Source of the DNA: Acidobacteriota bacterium
Lineage (GTDB): Bacteria; Acidobacteriota; Thermoanaerobaculia; Multivoradales; J023
Length of the DNA: 64,000 nt
NCBI GenBank assembly: GCA_029263395.1
Contig: JAJCXO010000023.1
Location: 25,013-89,012 of the forward strand
Direction of reading: 5' to 3'
This document shows positions 53,651 to 62,491 of the stretch, one piece after another. Within the stretch, counting starts at the first letter, position 1, and every line of letters begins with the position of its first letter. The position numbers were made by a program, and so were the translations under genes. Below the pieces are notes generated by a model. It worked only from the letters and a program-made list of their open reading frames with translations. It made no database searches and was not told the origin of the DNA.

Positions 53651-54388
53651 TCAGGCGCACGCAGCGTCAGCCTTCAAGGCGCTACGGAAGAGTTTCTCGT
53701 AGTGAGGGCGACATTCCTGCAACAAGGGTTGCAGCTTTTCCGGCACCGTTCCGGGCTTCTCGACATAGGGCGCAAAGCCTTGGGAACGATGGACATTGTG
53801 GTACCAATGGGGCGCCCAAACGCCATCTTCAGGACGAGCGCCCGCCGGCCAACTGAGCATCGCCGGATCGAAGTCGATATCGAGCCGATCACAGAGCTGT
53901 GTCAGCACACCGCGGGGATCGAGCAATAGCTGACGGGATTCCAGCACCGGCGGATTGTGCCCAAGATCGATCAAACGCCCGAGCAACTCACTCTGCACGG
54001 CCAGGCCGGTGTCTCTGAGGGTCGGATCAGGCAACTGATGGACCAACGAACGCAACATGTCGGCTGGATCGCGTACCAACAGCACATGGGCGGTGTGCTC
54101 GAGGAAGCTGAGATCGAGATCCACTAAATGGTGCGCCATCTGTTTCATGAATAGCACCGCCCGATCACAAGGCCCGAGGACGATGCTCCGAACCACCGCA
54201 TCGCCATCGTTCTCCATCGCCGCCAACACGTCGTCGCGACCGGGATGTTGAGCATCGCTGACCCGCAAATAGTGGGCATAAAGCGGCTCATCGATCACCC
54301 GCGTGTCGGCACGCTGGGCGAAGGAGTACATCAGGGCCGTCGAAACATTACGCGGCCCCGACCACAGGCAAAGACGGAGCGTTTTCAT
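53651..54388 (-). CDS. Sulfotransferase-like P-loop protein, aminotransferase-associated
   Basis: A 245-aa protein. The N-terminus LRLCLWSGPRNVSTALMYSFAQR is the PAPS-binding-like P-loop of the sulfotransferase fold; DTRVIDEPLYAHYLR and HVLLVRDPADMLRSL, which carries the Arg/Asp pair, fit. I know similar proteins fused or adjacent to branched-chain aminotransferases. True sulfotransferase activity is not certain. The ATG at 54388 is chosen (MKTLRLCL); a longer frame goes to 54424. The aminotransferase follows on the same strand. Confidence 0.87.
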   Translation of the reverse strand: MKTLRLCLWSGPRNVSTALMYSFAQRADTRVIDEPLYAHYLRVSDAQHPGRDDVLAAMENDGDAVVRSIVLGPCDRAVLFMKQMAHHLVDLDLSFLEHTAHVLLVRDPADMLRSLVHQLPDPTLRDTGLAVQSELLGRLIDLGHNPPVLESRQLLLDPRGVLTQLCDRLDIDFDPAMLSWPAGARPEDGVWAPHWYHNVHRSQGFAPYVEKPGTVPEKLQPLLQECRPHYEKLFRSALKADAACA

Positions 54389-54470
54389 GAGCTGGTACCC
54401 AAAGGCGAGGCGGCAGCCTACCATCCGCCTCGCTTGATCTCAACGCTGTTACCAGCTCAGGCCAACTTCA

Positions 54471-55844
54471 CTAGGTCCAGCGGCTGAGATCACCACTCTC
54501 AAAACCATCGGTGAAGATCGCGGAACCGTCATCCGGTGTCAGGTCGACGCCGTCCACCACTCCGAGAGGGGTATAACCCTCGTAACCGGGGAAGATCGCA
54601 CCGATCTGATTGTTGCCCATGCGACGGATCAGCACTTCGCTCAACACCCGGCGGTAGTCGGTCGTGACTTCGAGATCGGCGTTGTCGAACAGCTGGTCGG
54701 GAGCCAGGCCTGGCCACGTACCATGTACTCCACCGATGGCGTTGCCGCCCATCACCATCATCACATTGCCGTGTCCGTGATCGGTGCCATTGTCAGCATT
54801 CTCACCGAGCCGACGACCAAACTCACTCTGAACTACTACCGTCAGGCGAGAGGTGTAGTTCAAGGCGCCGGAACCGTCGAGATCGGTGTAAAGCGCGGCC
54901 AAGCCACGCGCCAATTCTTGGATGTGGGTGCTGTAATAACCACCACCCTCGTTGCCCTGCCCGTTGTGGGTATCCCAACCGCCAAAGTCGACGGTAGCAA
55001 CCCGCAAGCCAATATCGGTCTTGATCATCCGGGCAACGGTCTGAAGGTGATTGCCGAAGCTACCGCCGGGATAGATGGCGCCATTGGCCGGGGTGTAGCC
55101 ATCCCCGGTATTGAGCTCGATGAGATCGATCGCATCGAGGGTCAACGCTCCCGACTCGTGCAACCAACTGTCAGCGCTGTAGAGATTACGCATCGCTACC
55201 CGCTGGGCGGCCCGCCACTCGAACGGCCCGATGTTGAGCGAAAAACTGTCGGGGCTGGTCATATTCACCGCATCGGTTGAGCCGCGCAGAGACGCCTGCT
55301 GCAAGTTACCAACCGCCAAGGCCGGTAACAAAATCTCGGGCGGCAGGTTGGAGGCGGTCTGCAGATGACGGGTCAACCAACCAGTCGAGGTACTCAACGT
55401 TCCCGGGGTGCCGAGCTCCATGAAGCTCATCGAGTCGAAATGGCTGCGGTTGTCCAGGTTCATCCCGGCGGCAACCACCAACGACAATTTGTTGTCCTGG
55501 TAAAGATCGTAGAGCGTCGCCGGTGGCGTGCCGGTACCGTTCGGCCAGGTGTTGGTGGCGGGGTGGAATCCGAGTTGGGCATTAAGTGGCAACGCCGCGT
55601 TGGGGCCGGTGACCGGTACCCCGAGGTCGGGTCGGGCAGCCTCATAGAAGCCACGATCGGCACCACTGGTCGGCATCACCAGATTGAGGCCGTCGAGACC
55701 GCCGCGCAGAAAAATAGAGACCAGGATGTCCTCGTTGGGATCGCTGGTGCCACCAAAGGCCAAGGTGTTGAAGTGGGTGCCCGCAAAGGCGGCGACGGAA
55801 GCCGAGCAGCCGGTGATGAATCCACGTCGGGTTGATGCGCTCAT
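54471..55844 (-). CDS. Tat-exported DUF1501 protein with FESGD C-terminal tail
   Basis: A 457-aa protein. The N-terminus MSASTRRGFITGCSASVAAFAG is a twin-arginine signal. The body is DUF1501 (SIFLRGGLDGLNLVMP, TVDFGGWDTHNGQGNEGG, VVVQSEFGRRLGENADNGTDHGHGN), which resembles the alkaline-phosphatase/sulfatase fold. The last 16 residues, IFTDGFESGDLSRWT, resemble the tail of the beta-helix protein at 15833-17002. A possible GAGGAGA site precedes its ATG, 16 bp downstream of the DUF1800 stop. The DUF1800/DUF1501 pair is common in Planctomycetes, Acidobacteria and myxobacteria and of unknown function. Confidence 0.92.
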   Translation of the reverse strand: MSASTRRGFITGCSASVAAFAGTHFNTLAFGGTSDPNEDILVSIFLRGGLDGLNLVMPTSGADRGFYEAARPDLGVPVTGPNAALPLNAQLGFHPATNTWPNGTGTPPATLYDLYQDNKLSLVVAAGMNLDNRSHFDSMSFMELGTPGTLSTSTGWLTRHLQTASNLPPEILLPALAVGNLQQASLRGSTDAVNMTSPDSFSLNIGPFEWRAAQRVAMRNLYSADSWLHESGALTLDAIDLIELNTGDGYTPANGAIYPGGSFGNHLQTVARMIKTDIGLRVATVDFGGWDTHNGQGNEGGGYYSTHIQELARGLAALYTDLDGSGALNYTSRLTVVVQSEFGRRLGENADNGTDHGHGNVMMVMGGNAIGGVHGTWPGLAPDQLFDNADLEVTTDYRRVLSEVLIRRMGNNQIGAIFPGYEGYTPLGVVDGVDLTPDDGSAIFTDGFESGDLSRWT

Positions 55845-55860
55845 ATCGTTTCTCCTCGCA

Positions 55861-57606
55861 CTAGCGCCACAGGAAGTCGGGAGACATCAGGAGCAACCCA
55901 ACCATGGCACGCAGCCGGTCGAGGGTGTCCCCATCGTCGAAATTGAGATCGAAATCCGGATTGATGCCTTGAGCCATGAACTGGACGATCTCGTTGCGAT
56001 CCGCCGGATCCATCGGCCGGTAGAGGATCCGCTGGATCCAAAAATCCGCCAACTCGTTGGGGCTACGGACGGTCACCGGGGTCTGGCCAAGGACGTCGAG
56101 ATAGTAGTTGTCGTCGGCGTCGTCGAAGTCGATCAGCCAATTACACAAGCGCCAAGTCGAAACCCGAGGCGTCATGCTCTGCCAGGCACCGCGGACGTCG
56201 GGATAGCCGTTGGGAGCCGGCCAATTGAATAGCTCTTGGCCCGTGTCGTCATAACGGCTGAGGAACGAACTGGTGTCGGAATCGTCCATCCGCAGCGTGA
56301 AATCGGCACCGGCCGCACGCATCGCGCTGACCGAGATCTCGAAGGGGCGTTTGATCTTCTCGCCCCAGGTGGTGCGGAATTCCTCGGACATCAGAATCGT
56401 CTCGTAAACTTGCTTCAGTTGGTCCGGCGCCTGCCACTGCGCGGTGAACACCGCTGCCGCCGCGTCGATGACGTTCTGCGGCGGATTGTCGGAAATCAGC
56501 CGTCGGCAGAGCTTACGGGCGATGTAACGTCCCGTCCCAGGGTGAGACGCGAGGGCGTCGAGCACATCGCGACCGTCTTTCAGCGCTGCTTGGTCCTGCG
56601 GTATGAACACACCGAGGACGTTCTTCTGAAACCGATCGTGCCAATCCTGGCGGTAGTAGAAGAGGCCGGTATCACCGTCGCCTGAGACACCGTAGCTGAA
56701 ACTCCAACCGGTGAAACAACGGGTGGCCTCGAAGACGTCGGCATCAACATAGCCGATAGGACGTCCTTCTCCGTCGAGCGGGACCTGATTTTGCTGCAGG
56801 ACTCCGAGATAATTCTCCGAACCCAGAGTGTGGAGCTCGAACAACTCCCGGCTGAAGTTTTCGTTGGGTCCAGCGTTGGAACTGGTGTAGTTGTCGAGGT
56901 AATACAGCATCGCTGTCGAGTTGGCGACGGCTTCGAGCATGGTGCGAAAGTTGCCCATTATTTCGAGCCGGATCACCAGATCCATGTGCGCATACATCGT
57001 CCGCACAAAGGACGAGTGATTGATGTCGACATTGAAGTGATTGAGCCAAAAGTCGGTCATCACCTCGACCAGCTGCTTGTTGCCGTAGATAGCCCGCACA
57101 AAGGTCGATCGGGTCAGCTCGTCGCGCGGTAACGACGACGAGGTGTTGCCACTCGGTGCATTGTCGTTGATGTACCAATCCCACAACGTGGCTCGATAAG
57201 TGTCGGGATCCTGGCTGATCCCTATCGACTCGTACCCCGCTGCCGCCAGCCGGCTATCGAGTTCACTGTCGGAGATGGTGCCTGGATCGAGCTGCTGGGC
57301 AACATAGACAGCCATGCGATCAGGATCATTGGCTCCCAACGCAGCAAAGGCTGCGATATCTCCCGGCCGCGGTCCGAAACCCATCCGGTTGAGCGCGATG
57401 ATCCCAGCCGCGGGTAAGGTGGGTAGTCCTTTTCGGGGAGGTGATCCGCGATGACGACGCATCGCCGCCCCGCGACCGGTGGGCACGGGCAGCGCTTCGG
57501 CCTGAGCACCACCTGCTGTCAGGCTGGCGGCCGCGCCTAGTCCACTGAGTTGTAACAGTCTTCTCCGACTCAAGTCGGCCCTTCGAGAATCGATAGGCGT
57601 AGCCAT
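55861..57606 (-). CDS. Tat-exported DUF1800 protein
   Basis: A 581-aa protein with a twin-arginine signal (LSRRRLLQLSGLGAAASLTAGG). The body is DUF1800: ALNRMGFGPRPGDIAAFAALG, RATLWDWYINDN, MTDFWLNHFNVDIN, NFSRELFELHTLG, and YIARKLCRRLISDNPP. The function is unknown, but DUF1800 proteins nearly always travel with DUF1501 proteins, as here. AGAGGAGAAG lies before the ATG at 57606; the frame to 57714 is not needed. It heads a two-gene operon and is divergent from the DUF2252 gene. Confidence 0.93.
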   Translation of the reverse strand: MATPIDSRRADLSRRRLLQLSGLGAAASLTAGGAQAEALPVPTGRGAAMRRHRGSPPRKGLPTLPAAGIIALNRMGFGPRPGDIAAFAALGANDPDRMAVYVAQQLDPGTISDSELDSRLAAAGYESIGISQDPDTYRATLWDWYINDNAPSGNTSSSLPRDELTRSTFVRAIYGNKQLVEVMTDFWLNHFNVDINHSSFVRTMYAHMDLVIRLEIMGNFRTMLEAVANSTAMLYYLDNYTSSNAGPNENFSRELFELHTLGSENYLGVLQQNQVPLDGEGRPIGYVDADVFEATRCFTGWSFSYGVSGDGDTGLFYYRQDWHDRFQKNVLGVFIPQDQAALKDGRDVLDALASHPGTGRYIARKLCRRLISDNPPQNVIDAAAAVFTAQWQAPDQLKQVYETILMSEEFRTTWGEKIKRPFEISVSAMRAAGADFTLRMDDSDTSSFLSRYDDTGQELFNWPAPNGYPDVRGAWQSMTPRVSTWRLCNWLIDFDDADDNYYLDVLGQTPVTVRSPNELADFWIQRILYRPMDPADRNEIVQFMAQGINPDFDLNFDDGDTLDRLRAMVGLLLMSPDFLWR

Positions 57607-57790
57607 TCGTCTCTTCTCCTCTCTTGGTGAGCGGCGGAATAAGATCGGCATTGTATAGCAAAAGACGCATAAATACATAACATGATGCGACCTTCGCCCA
57701 GAATTCCTCGACACATCAGCCGGCCCAAAGGCAAGAACCGTGGCATGACGAGGTGATAGGGTGCCCCGTTATACAGCCGGGGAACAACCT

Positions 57791-59041
57791 ATGCATACAC
57801 GACGGTTTTCAACGATGAGATTAGCCCTCTGCGCCTTACAATCGGCATTAATTTTGGCGATGCTCGCCTGCGGATCACCCCACGAGATCAACCAACAGCC
57901 ACCTGCGCCGGCTGACGACCAAAACCCACTGTACGTCGACCCGGCGAGCCGTGACTTCACGGACAATCCAGAGCTGTTGGACCGTATTTTGGCGACGCCT
58001 CATGGTTACTTCCGATTCGTCAACGTACCGTTCAGTCGTGAGGTCTGCCGCCAGTTTGGCGCCGATATGCAGGGCACGCCGTCGTTCAATCTGCATGGCG
58101 ACGCTCACATTGAGCAGTACGCGGTCACCGATCTAGGTCGTGGCCTGACCGATTTCGACGACTCTTCGACCGGCCCGGCGATCGTCGACTTGGCGCGCTT
58201 CGGTGTCTCACTGCACCTCGCAAGTGAGCAGGCCGGATTCGGTGACGACACGGCTCAGGTCTTCGACCGCTTCCTGAGCGGTTATCGTGACGCACTCGAC
58301 GATCCGATGACCGAAGTTGACGAACCAGCGGTAGCGGCACGCAAACGCAAGAAGTTCAAGTATGACCGCGAAGCCTACTTCCGCTTTATCGATTCCTTGA
58401 TGGAGCCGGTACCAGAACAAGAAGCTCGAGGCTTGATCGAGTCCTTGAAGCCTTACGTCGAGGTGATGCTCGAGGAACAACCCGACTTACCGAGCGACTT
58501 CTTCCACTTCGAAGGGTTGGGATACCTTCGGCAGGGCATCGGCAGCGCCCTCGACATCAAATACCTGGCGCGAGTTCGTGGCGCCAGCACCGATCCCCTC
58601 GACGACGTGGTGCTCGAGATCAAGCAGGTTCGCGATCTGACCGCCATCGACTGCATCTCGATTGCCCCCGGGGCCGATCCTTTCCGGGTTCTCATCGGCC
58701 AGGCCCGCATTGCAACCGAGCCCTACAAATACCTCGGGTACGCTCGCTTCCACGACAGCACCTTCTGGGTCCATGCCTGGGTCGAGAACTACTCCGAGAT
58801 CGAGATCGCGGACGACTTCCAATCCGTGGCGGAAATGAACGAGGTTGCCTACGACGTCGGCCTTCAGCTAGGTCGCGGCCACGTCAAACAGATCGCCCAG
58901 CCCCTCGATCTTCAATTGCGCCGCGAGCAACTCCGCCTGATTGATCGCGACGCCGAAAAGATCGAAACCGCCTGTCGTGAGCTTGCCACCGCGGTGGTCG
59001 ACGCCTGGCAGCGTTTCAAGACTGCACACCAAGAGGGGTAG
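57791..59041 (+). CDS. DUF2252 lipoprotein-like protein (kinase-like fold)
   Basis: A 416-aa protein. Residues 1-27 look like a lipoprotein signal (ALILAMLAC; the lipobox is imperfect). The body is DUF2252: FNLHGDAHIEQYAVT (catalytic-loop-like HGD), LTDFDDSSTGPAIVDLARF (DFD motif), and VVLEIKQVRDL. These are related to the aminoglycoside-phosphotransferase/kinase fold. An exported member is odd because ATP is not available outside the cytoplasm. ATG 57791 is chosen; an in-frame ATG is also found at 57761. No clear ribosome site; GGGGAA is 9 nt before the ATG. Confidence 0.85.
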   Translation: MHTRRFSTMRLALCALQSALILAMLACGSPHEINQQPPAPADDQNPLYVDPASRDFTDNPELLDRILATPHGYFRFVNVPFSREVCRQFGADMQGTPSFNLHGDAHIEQYAVTDLGRGLTDFDDSSTGPAIVDLARFGVSLHLASEQAGFGDDTAQVFDRFLSGYRDALDDPMTEVDEPAVAARKRKKFKYDREAYFRFIDSLMEPVPEQEARGLIESLKPYVEVMLEEQPDLPSDFFHFEGLGYLRQGIGSALDIKYLARVRGASTDPLDDVVLEIKQVRDLTAIDCISIAPGADPFRVLIGQARIATEPYKYLGYARFHDSTFWVHAWVENYSEIEIADDFQSVAEMNEVAYDVGLQLGRGHVKQIAQPLDLQLRREQLRLIDRDAEKIETACRELATAVVDAWQRFKTAHQEG

Positions 59042-59059
59042 GACTGCGCGACCCCAAAT

Positions 59060-59833
59060 TCAGACCGTGGCGCCACCGTCACAAACCAACACCGCACCGG
59101 TGGTGAAACTCGACGCTTCGGACGCCAGGTAAACGGCCGCACCGGCAATCTCGTTCGGCTGACCATGGCGACGCAGTGGCGTGGCATCGATCCACGTCTG
59201 GTGGATCTGCGGATTGTCGATCAGAGCCGACGCAAACTTGGTCTCGACCAGGCCAGGTGCAATGGCGTTGACCCGTACGCCCCTGGGTCCGAGTTCTTTC
59301 GCTAGCCCCTGAGTCATACTGATCACCGCTGCCTTGGTCATCGAGTACACCACCATGCCTTCTCCCGGTGAAATGCCGGCGACCGATGCAACGTTGATGA
59401 TCGAACCCGCCCCCTGCTCGATCATCAGCCGCGCCGCCTGCTGGCTCATCCGGAAGTAGCCCTTGACGTTGACCTCTACCGTAAAATCGAACGCCTTGTC
59501 GTCGATGGCGATGGCGGGACCGAAGTAAGGATTGGCGGCGGCGTTGTTGACCAACACGTCGAGACGACCGAGCCGCGAACGTACGGCGTCGAAGAGGGCC
59601 GCAACCGCCTCGGGCTTGCCGGTGTGGCAAGCGATGGCAATAGCCCGCTCTTCACCCGCAGCCTCGTTGATCGACACCGCAACGGCGTCCAGGGCATCCT
59701 GTTTACGCGACACCAACACTACCTTGGCACCTCGGTGCGCAAAAGCACGGGCGATCGCCTCACCGATACCACGACTGGCACCGGTAACCAACGTGGTCTG
59801 ACCATCGAGGGAAAAGCTGAGTGCGTCTACCAT
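59060..59833 (-). CDS. SDR-family oxidoreductase (3-oxoacyl-ACP/CoA reductase-like)
   Basis: A 257-aa classical short-chain dehydrogenase. The NAD(P) motif TGASRGIGEA (residues 18-27), NNAA, the catalytic Ser (NVASVAG), YSMTK (Tyr and Lys) and the final DGGATV are present. It should act on a 3-hydroxyacyl or similar alcohol. It is convergent with the DUF2252 gene and 47 bp downstream of the MDR gene. Alternatives such as a sugar or steroid dehydrogenase cannot be excluded. Confidence 0.93.
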   Translation of the reverse strand: MVDALSFSLDGQTTLVTGASRGIGEAIARAFAHRGAKVVLVSRKQDALDAVAVSINEAAGEERAIAIACHTGKPEAVAALFDAVRSRLGRLDVLVNNAAANPYFGPAIAIDDKAFDFTVEVNVKGYFRMSQQAARLMIEQGAGSIINVASVAGISPGEGMVVYSMTKAAVISMTQGLAKELGPRGVRVNAIAPGLVETKFASALIDNPQIHQTWIDATPLRRHGQPNEIAGAAVYLASEASSFTTGAVLVCDGGATV

Positions 59834-59880
59834 CGTTACTCCTCGCTGCTACAGCGTCTCACTGCCATATCGTCTCGCTG

Positions 59881-60852
59881 CTACATCGTCAAAACCAACT
59901 TACCTACCGCCCGACGACCCGCTAGGGCGCCTAACGCTTGGCCATAATCGGCCAACGGATAAGGCGTCACGCGGGGTGTGAGCCGTCCAGCCTCAAAGTG
60001 CTCGTGCAGTGCCCGGAAGTTCTTGGCCGAGCCTGCCGGATCACGCTGCGTCCAGGCGCCCCAGAAGACCCCAATGATGTGTGCACTCTTGAGCAACGCC
60101 AGATTCAGAGGAATCTTGGGAATTTCGCCAGCGGCGAAACCGATCACCAGGAAGCGGCCGTTCCAACCGGTGGCTCGTAATGCTTTCTCGCTGTACTCGC
60201 CACCAACCGGATCGTAAACCACATCCGCACCTCGACCCTCGGTGAGCTCCTTGATCCGCTCCTTCAAAGGTTCGGTGGTGTAGTTGATGCGGAGGTCGGC
60301 ACCCGCTGCCTCCGCCGCATCGAGCTTCTCTTCGCTGCTAGCGGCAGCGATCACCCGCGCCCCCATCTGCTTGCCGATCTCGACCGCCGCCAGGCCAACA
60401 CCCCCGGCTGCGCCGAGCACCAGGAGCGTCTCGCCTGCCTCCAGGCGCCCTTGCTGATTCAGGGCGTAATACGAGGTGCCATAGGTAAACGCGATCCCGG
60501 CCGCGGTCTCGAACGCCATTCCGGACGGCATCGGCAGCGTGGCCGCTTCGGCGATCACCATCTTCTCAGCGAAGGCGCCAACCAGCCCAACGGCGATCAC
60601 ACGGTCTCCAACTTTGACCCGCTTTACACCCTCGCCAACCGCAGACACGGTGCCGGAGCCTTCGCCCCCAGGCACAAATGGCAGCGGTGGTTTGAACTGG
60701 TACTTGCCCGCGATCACCAGCAGATCCGGAAAGTTGATCCCGGCAGCGGCAACATCAATCAGCACTTCCCCGGCACCGGGAACGGGGTCATCGATGGTCT
60801 CGATGACCAGTTTGTCAAACCCACCGAGTTCCTTACAACGTAACGCTTTCAT
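59881..60852 (-). CDS. NADPH:quinone oxidoreductase-like MDR protein
   Basis: A 323-aa zinc-free medium-chain dehydrogenase. PGGEGSGTVSAVGEGV, the Rossmann motif GAAGGVGLAAVEIGKQMGARVIAAASS and the C-terminal RRAVGKLVLTM are typical of quinone oxidoreductase (QorA-like). It lacks the structural zinc cysteines. It should reduce quinones or enones with NADPH. It lies 27 bp after the upstream SDR gene and probably shares its transcript. Confidence 0.93.
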   Translation of the reverse strand: MKALRCKELGGFDKLVIETIDDPVPGAGEVLIDVAAAGINFPDLLVIAGKYQFKPPLPFVPGGEGSGTVSAVGEGVKRVKVGDRVIAVGLVGAFAEKMVIAEAATLPMPSGMAFETAAGIAFTYGTSYYALNQQGRLEAGETLLVLGAAGGVGLAAVEIGKQMGARVIAAASSEEKLDAAEAAGADLRINYTTEPLKERIKELTEGRGADVVYDPVGGEYSEKALRATGWNGRFLVIGFAAGEIPKIPLNLALLKSAHIIGVFWGAWTQRDPAGSAKNFRALHEHFEAGRLTPRVTPYPLADYGQALGALAGRRAVGKLVLTM

Positions 60853-60879
60853 CGGAAAACCCTCATCACGACTCCTACT

Positions 60880-61800
60880 TCAGCCCAACCGGATGCCGAG
60901 AGCCTCGGCGGCTTGAGTGAGAAAGTTGAACGTCTGACCAGATCCATCCAGGTACTCGGTTGCTCCGTCCGGATTGGTGATCGTGTCCCACTGCGCGGCA
61001 ACGTTTTCGGGAGTACATTCGTCGGGCTTCAGGTAGACACCTCGAGTCTCGGTGATGATGGCCCGGGCGAAGGTGCCAGCCCCGGCTGCCAGGATCGTGC
61101 GGTTGGGACCGTCCTCCGCCACCAGATAGAGCAGCCCCGGGGTCACGGTCTCCGGGCGTAACAACTGCATCGCCTCGTCTGGCATCAGCCCCTCCGTCAT
61201 GCGGGTGGCTGCGCAGGGTGCCAGGCAATTCGCCCGGATGCCATACTTCTTACCTTCGAGCACGAGGGTATTCATCAAACCCACCACGCCCATCTTGGCG
61301 GTGCCGTAATTCGACTGCCCAAAGTTGCCATAAAGGCCACTCGACGACGTGGTCAACACGATCCGGCCGTAACCCTGCTCGCGCATGATGTCCCAGACCG
61401 CCTTGGTGCAGTGCACGCTACCCCAAAGATGGACGTCGACTACTGCCCGAAAATCCTCCAGCGGTGTCTTCTGGAATGTCTTGTCACGCAGGATCCCGGC
61501 GTTGTTGACCAGGATATCGACCCGGCCCCAGGCCCCCATGGCCTGCGCGACCATCGCCTCGACCTCATCGTAGCGAGTGACGTTGGCGCCGTTGGCGATC
61601 GCCTCACCACCGGCCGCCTGAATCTCTTCTACAACACTGCGCGCTGCCGCGCTCGACTGACCGGTGCCGTCGCGGGCACCGCCGAGATCATTGACGACTA
61701 CTCTGGCACCACGTTCTGCCAGTCCCAGGGCGTGGCAACGGCCCAGTCCATGACCGGCTCCGGTTACGATGGCAACCCGTCCATCAAAACGCAACGTCAT
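60880..61800 (-). CDS. SDR-family hydroxyacyl-CoA dehydrogenase (MFE-2-like)
   Basis: A 306-aa SDR. The TGAGHGLGRCHALGLAERGARVVVNDLGG motif with the long Rossmann loop is typical of the peroxisomal multifunctional-enzyme-2 type. The catalytic Ser/Tyr/Lys are in TTSSSGLYGNFGQSNYGTAK. The C-terminal region (PENVAAQWDTITNPDG) is also typical. It should oxidise 3-hydroxyacyl-CoA. ATG 61800, with AGGA 7 nt upstream; the frame to 61878 is not supported. A 14-bp direct repeat (ataacactgtcctc) overlaps the start codon. MaoC hydratase lies just upstream, and the pair performs successive steps of beta-oxidation. Confidence 0.93.
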   Translation of the reverse strand: MTLRFDGRVAIVTGAGHGLGRCHALGLAERGARVVVNDLGGARDGTGQSSAAARSVVEEIQAAGGEAIANGANVTRYDEVEAMVAQAMGAWGRVDILVNNAGILRDKTFQKTPLEDFRAVVDVHLWGSVHCTKAVWDIMREQGYGRIVLTTSSSGLYGNFGQSNYGTAKMGVVGLMNTLVLEGKKYGIRANCLAPCAATRMTEGLMPDEAMQLLRPETVTPGLLYLVAEDGPNRTILAAGAGTFARAIITETRGVYLKPDECTPENVAAQWDTITNPDGATEYLDGSGQTFNFLTQAAEALGIRLG

Positions 61801-61837
61801 AACACTGTCCTCATAACACTGTCCTCCTATGATCCGT

Positions 61838-62305
61838 TCAGGACGGCGACACCACAAACATTGACAACATTTCGGCAATCAGCGCCGGCTTGTCCTCGCC
61901 TTTGATCTCGACGGTCGCTTCGGTGGCCACCAAAATCCGACCGGGATCTTTTTCGGTCACTGAGAGGATCTTGGAGTGCATTCGCACCTCACTATCAACC
62001 TTCACCGGTTGGATGAACCGCACCTTGTTGAGGCCATAGTTGAATGCCATCAACATGCCTTCCGGCATGGTGGCGTGCTCCTCGGCGAGATGTGGCAGCA
62101 AAGATAGGGTGAGGAACCCATGAGCGATCGTTGCCCCGAGCGGCGTCTTGGCCGCCTTGACAGGATCAACATGGATGAATTGATGGTCGCGAGTGGCGTC
62201 GGCGAAGAGATTGATCTGGCTCTGATCAATCGCCAGCCATGCGGATGGCTCCGGCTGATGGCCAGCCATCTTCAAGAGCTCGTCTTTCGGCACAAAGTTC
62301 GGCAT
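61838..62305 (-). CDS. MaoC-family enoyl-CoA hydratase
   Basis: A 155-aa hot-dog-fold hydratase. The hydratase-2 motif is FADATRDHQFIHVDP (Asp and His of the active site), with IAHGFLTLSLLPHL also typical. It hydrates a trans-2-enoyl-CoA to the 3-hydroxyacyl-CoA, the substrate of the SDR gene behind it. ATG 62305, with AGAGG 7 nt upstream; the frame opening at 62356 is not needed. It is divergent from etfB, sharing a 186-bp gap. Confidence 0.92.
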   Translation of the reverse strand: MPNFVPKDELLKMAGHQPEPSAWLAIDQSQINLFADATRDHQFIHVDPVKAAKTPLGATIAHGFLTLSLLPHLAEEHATMPEGMLMAFNYGLNKVRFIQPVKVDSEVRMHSKILSVTEKDPGRILVATEATVEIKGEDKPALIAEMLSMFVVSPS

Positions 62306-62491
62306 CTCGAACCTCTTTTTGAATAGCAGTTGAAGGTTGGTACGCTCGGGCGTCATCGATCTTACTTGTCCGAGCGGTCAAGTGGAACAAGACCTCCGAT
62401 CAGCTTGACATCCAGGGCAGCTGCTCACACAATTTTCTTCTCGATTCCTCATCGTTCACTTCGGCCGTCCCTCCTCGAGAAAGTCCCATCC

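Noticed and set aside
61801..61828. Short direct repeat as an attachment site
   Set aside because: Only 14 bp twice in tandem, with no integrase or tRNA nearby; simple duplication before a gene start.
62330..62491. 54-residue N-terminal extension of EtfB
   Set aside because: EtfB homologues begin at MNILVCLKQ, and the extension overlaps the start of the divergent MaoC gene.
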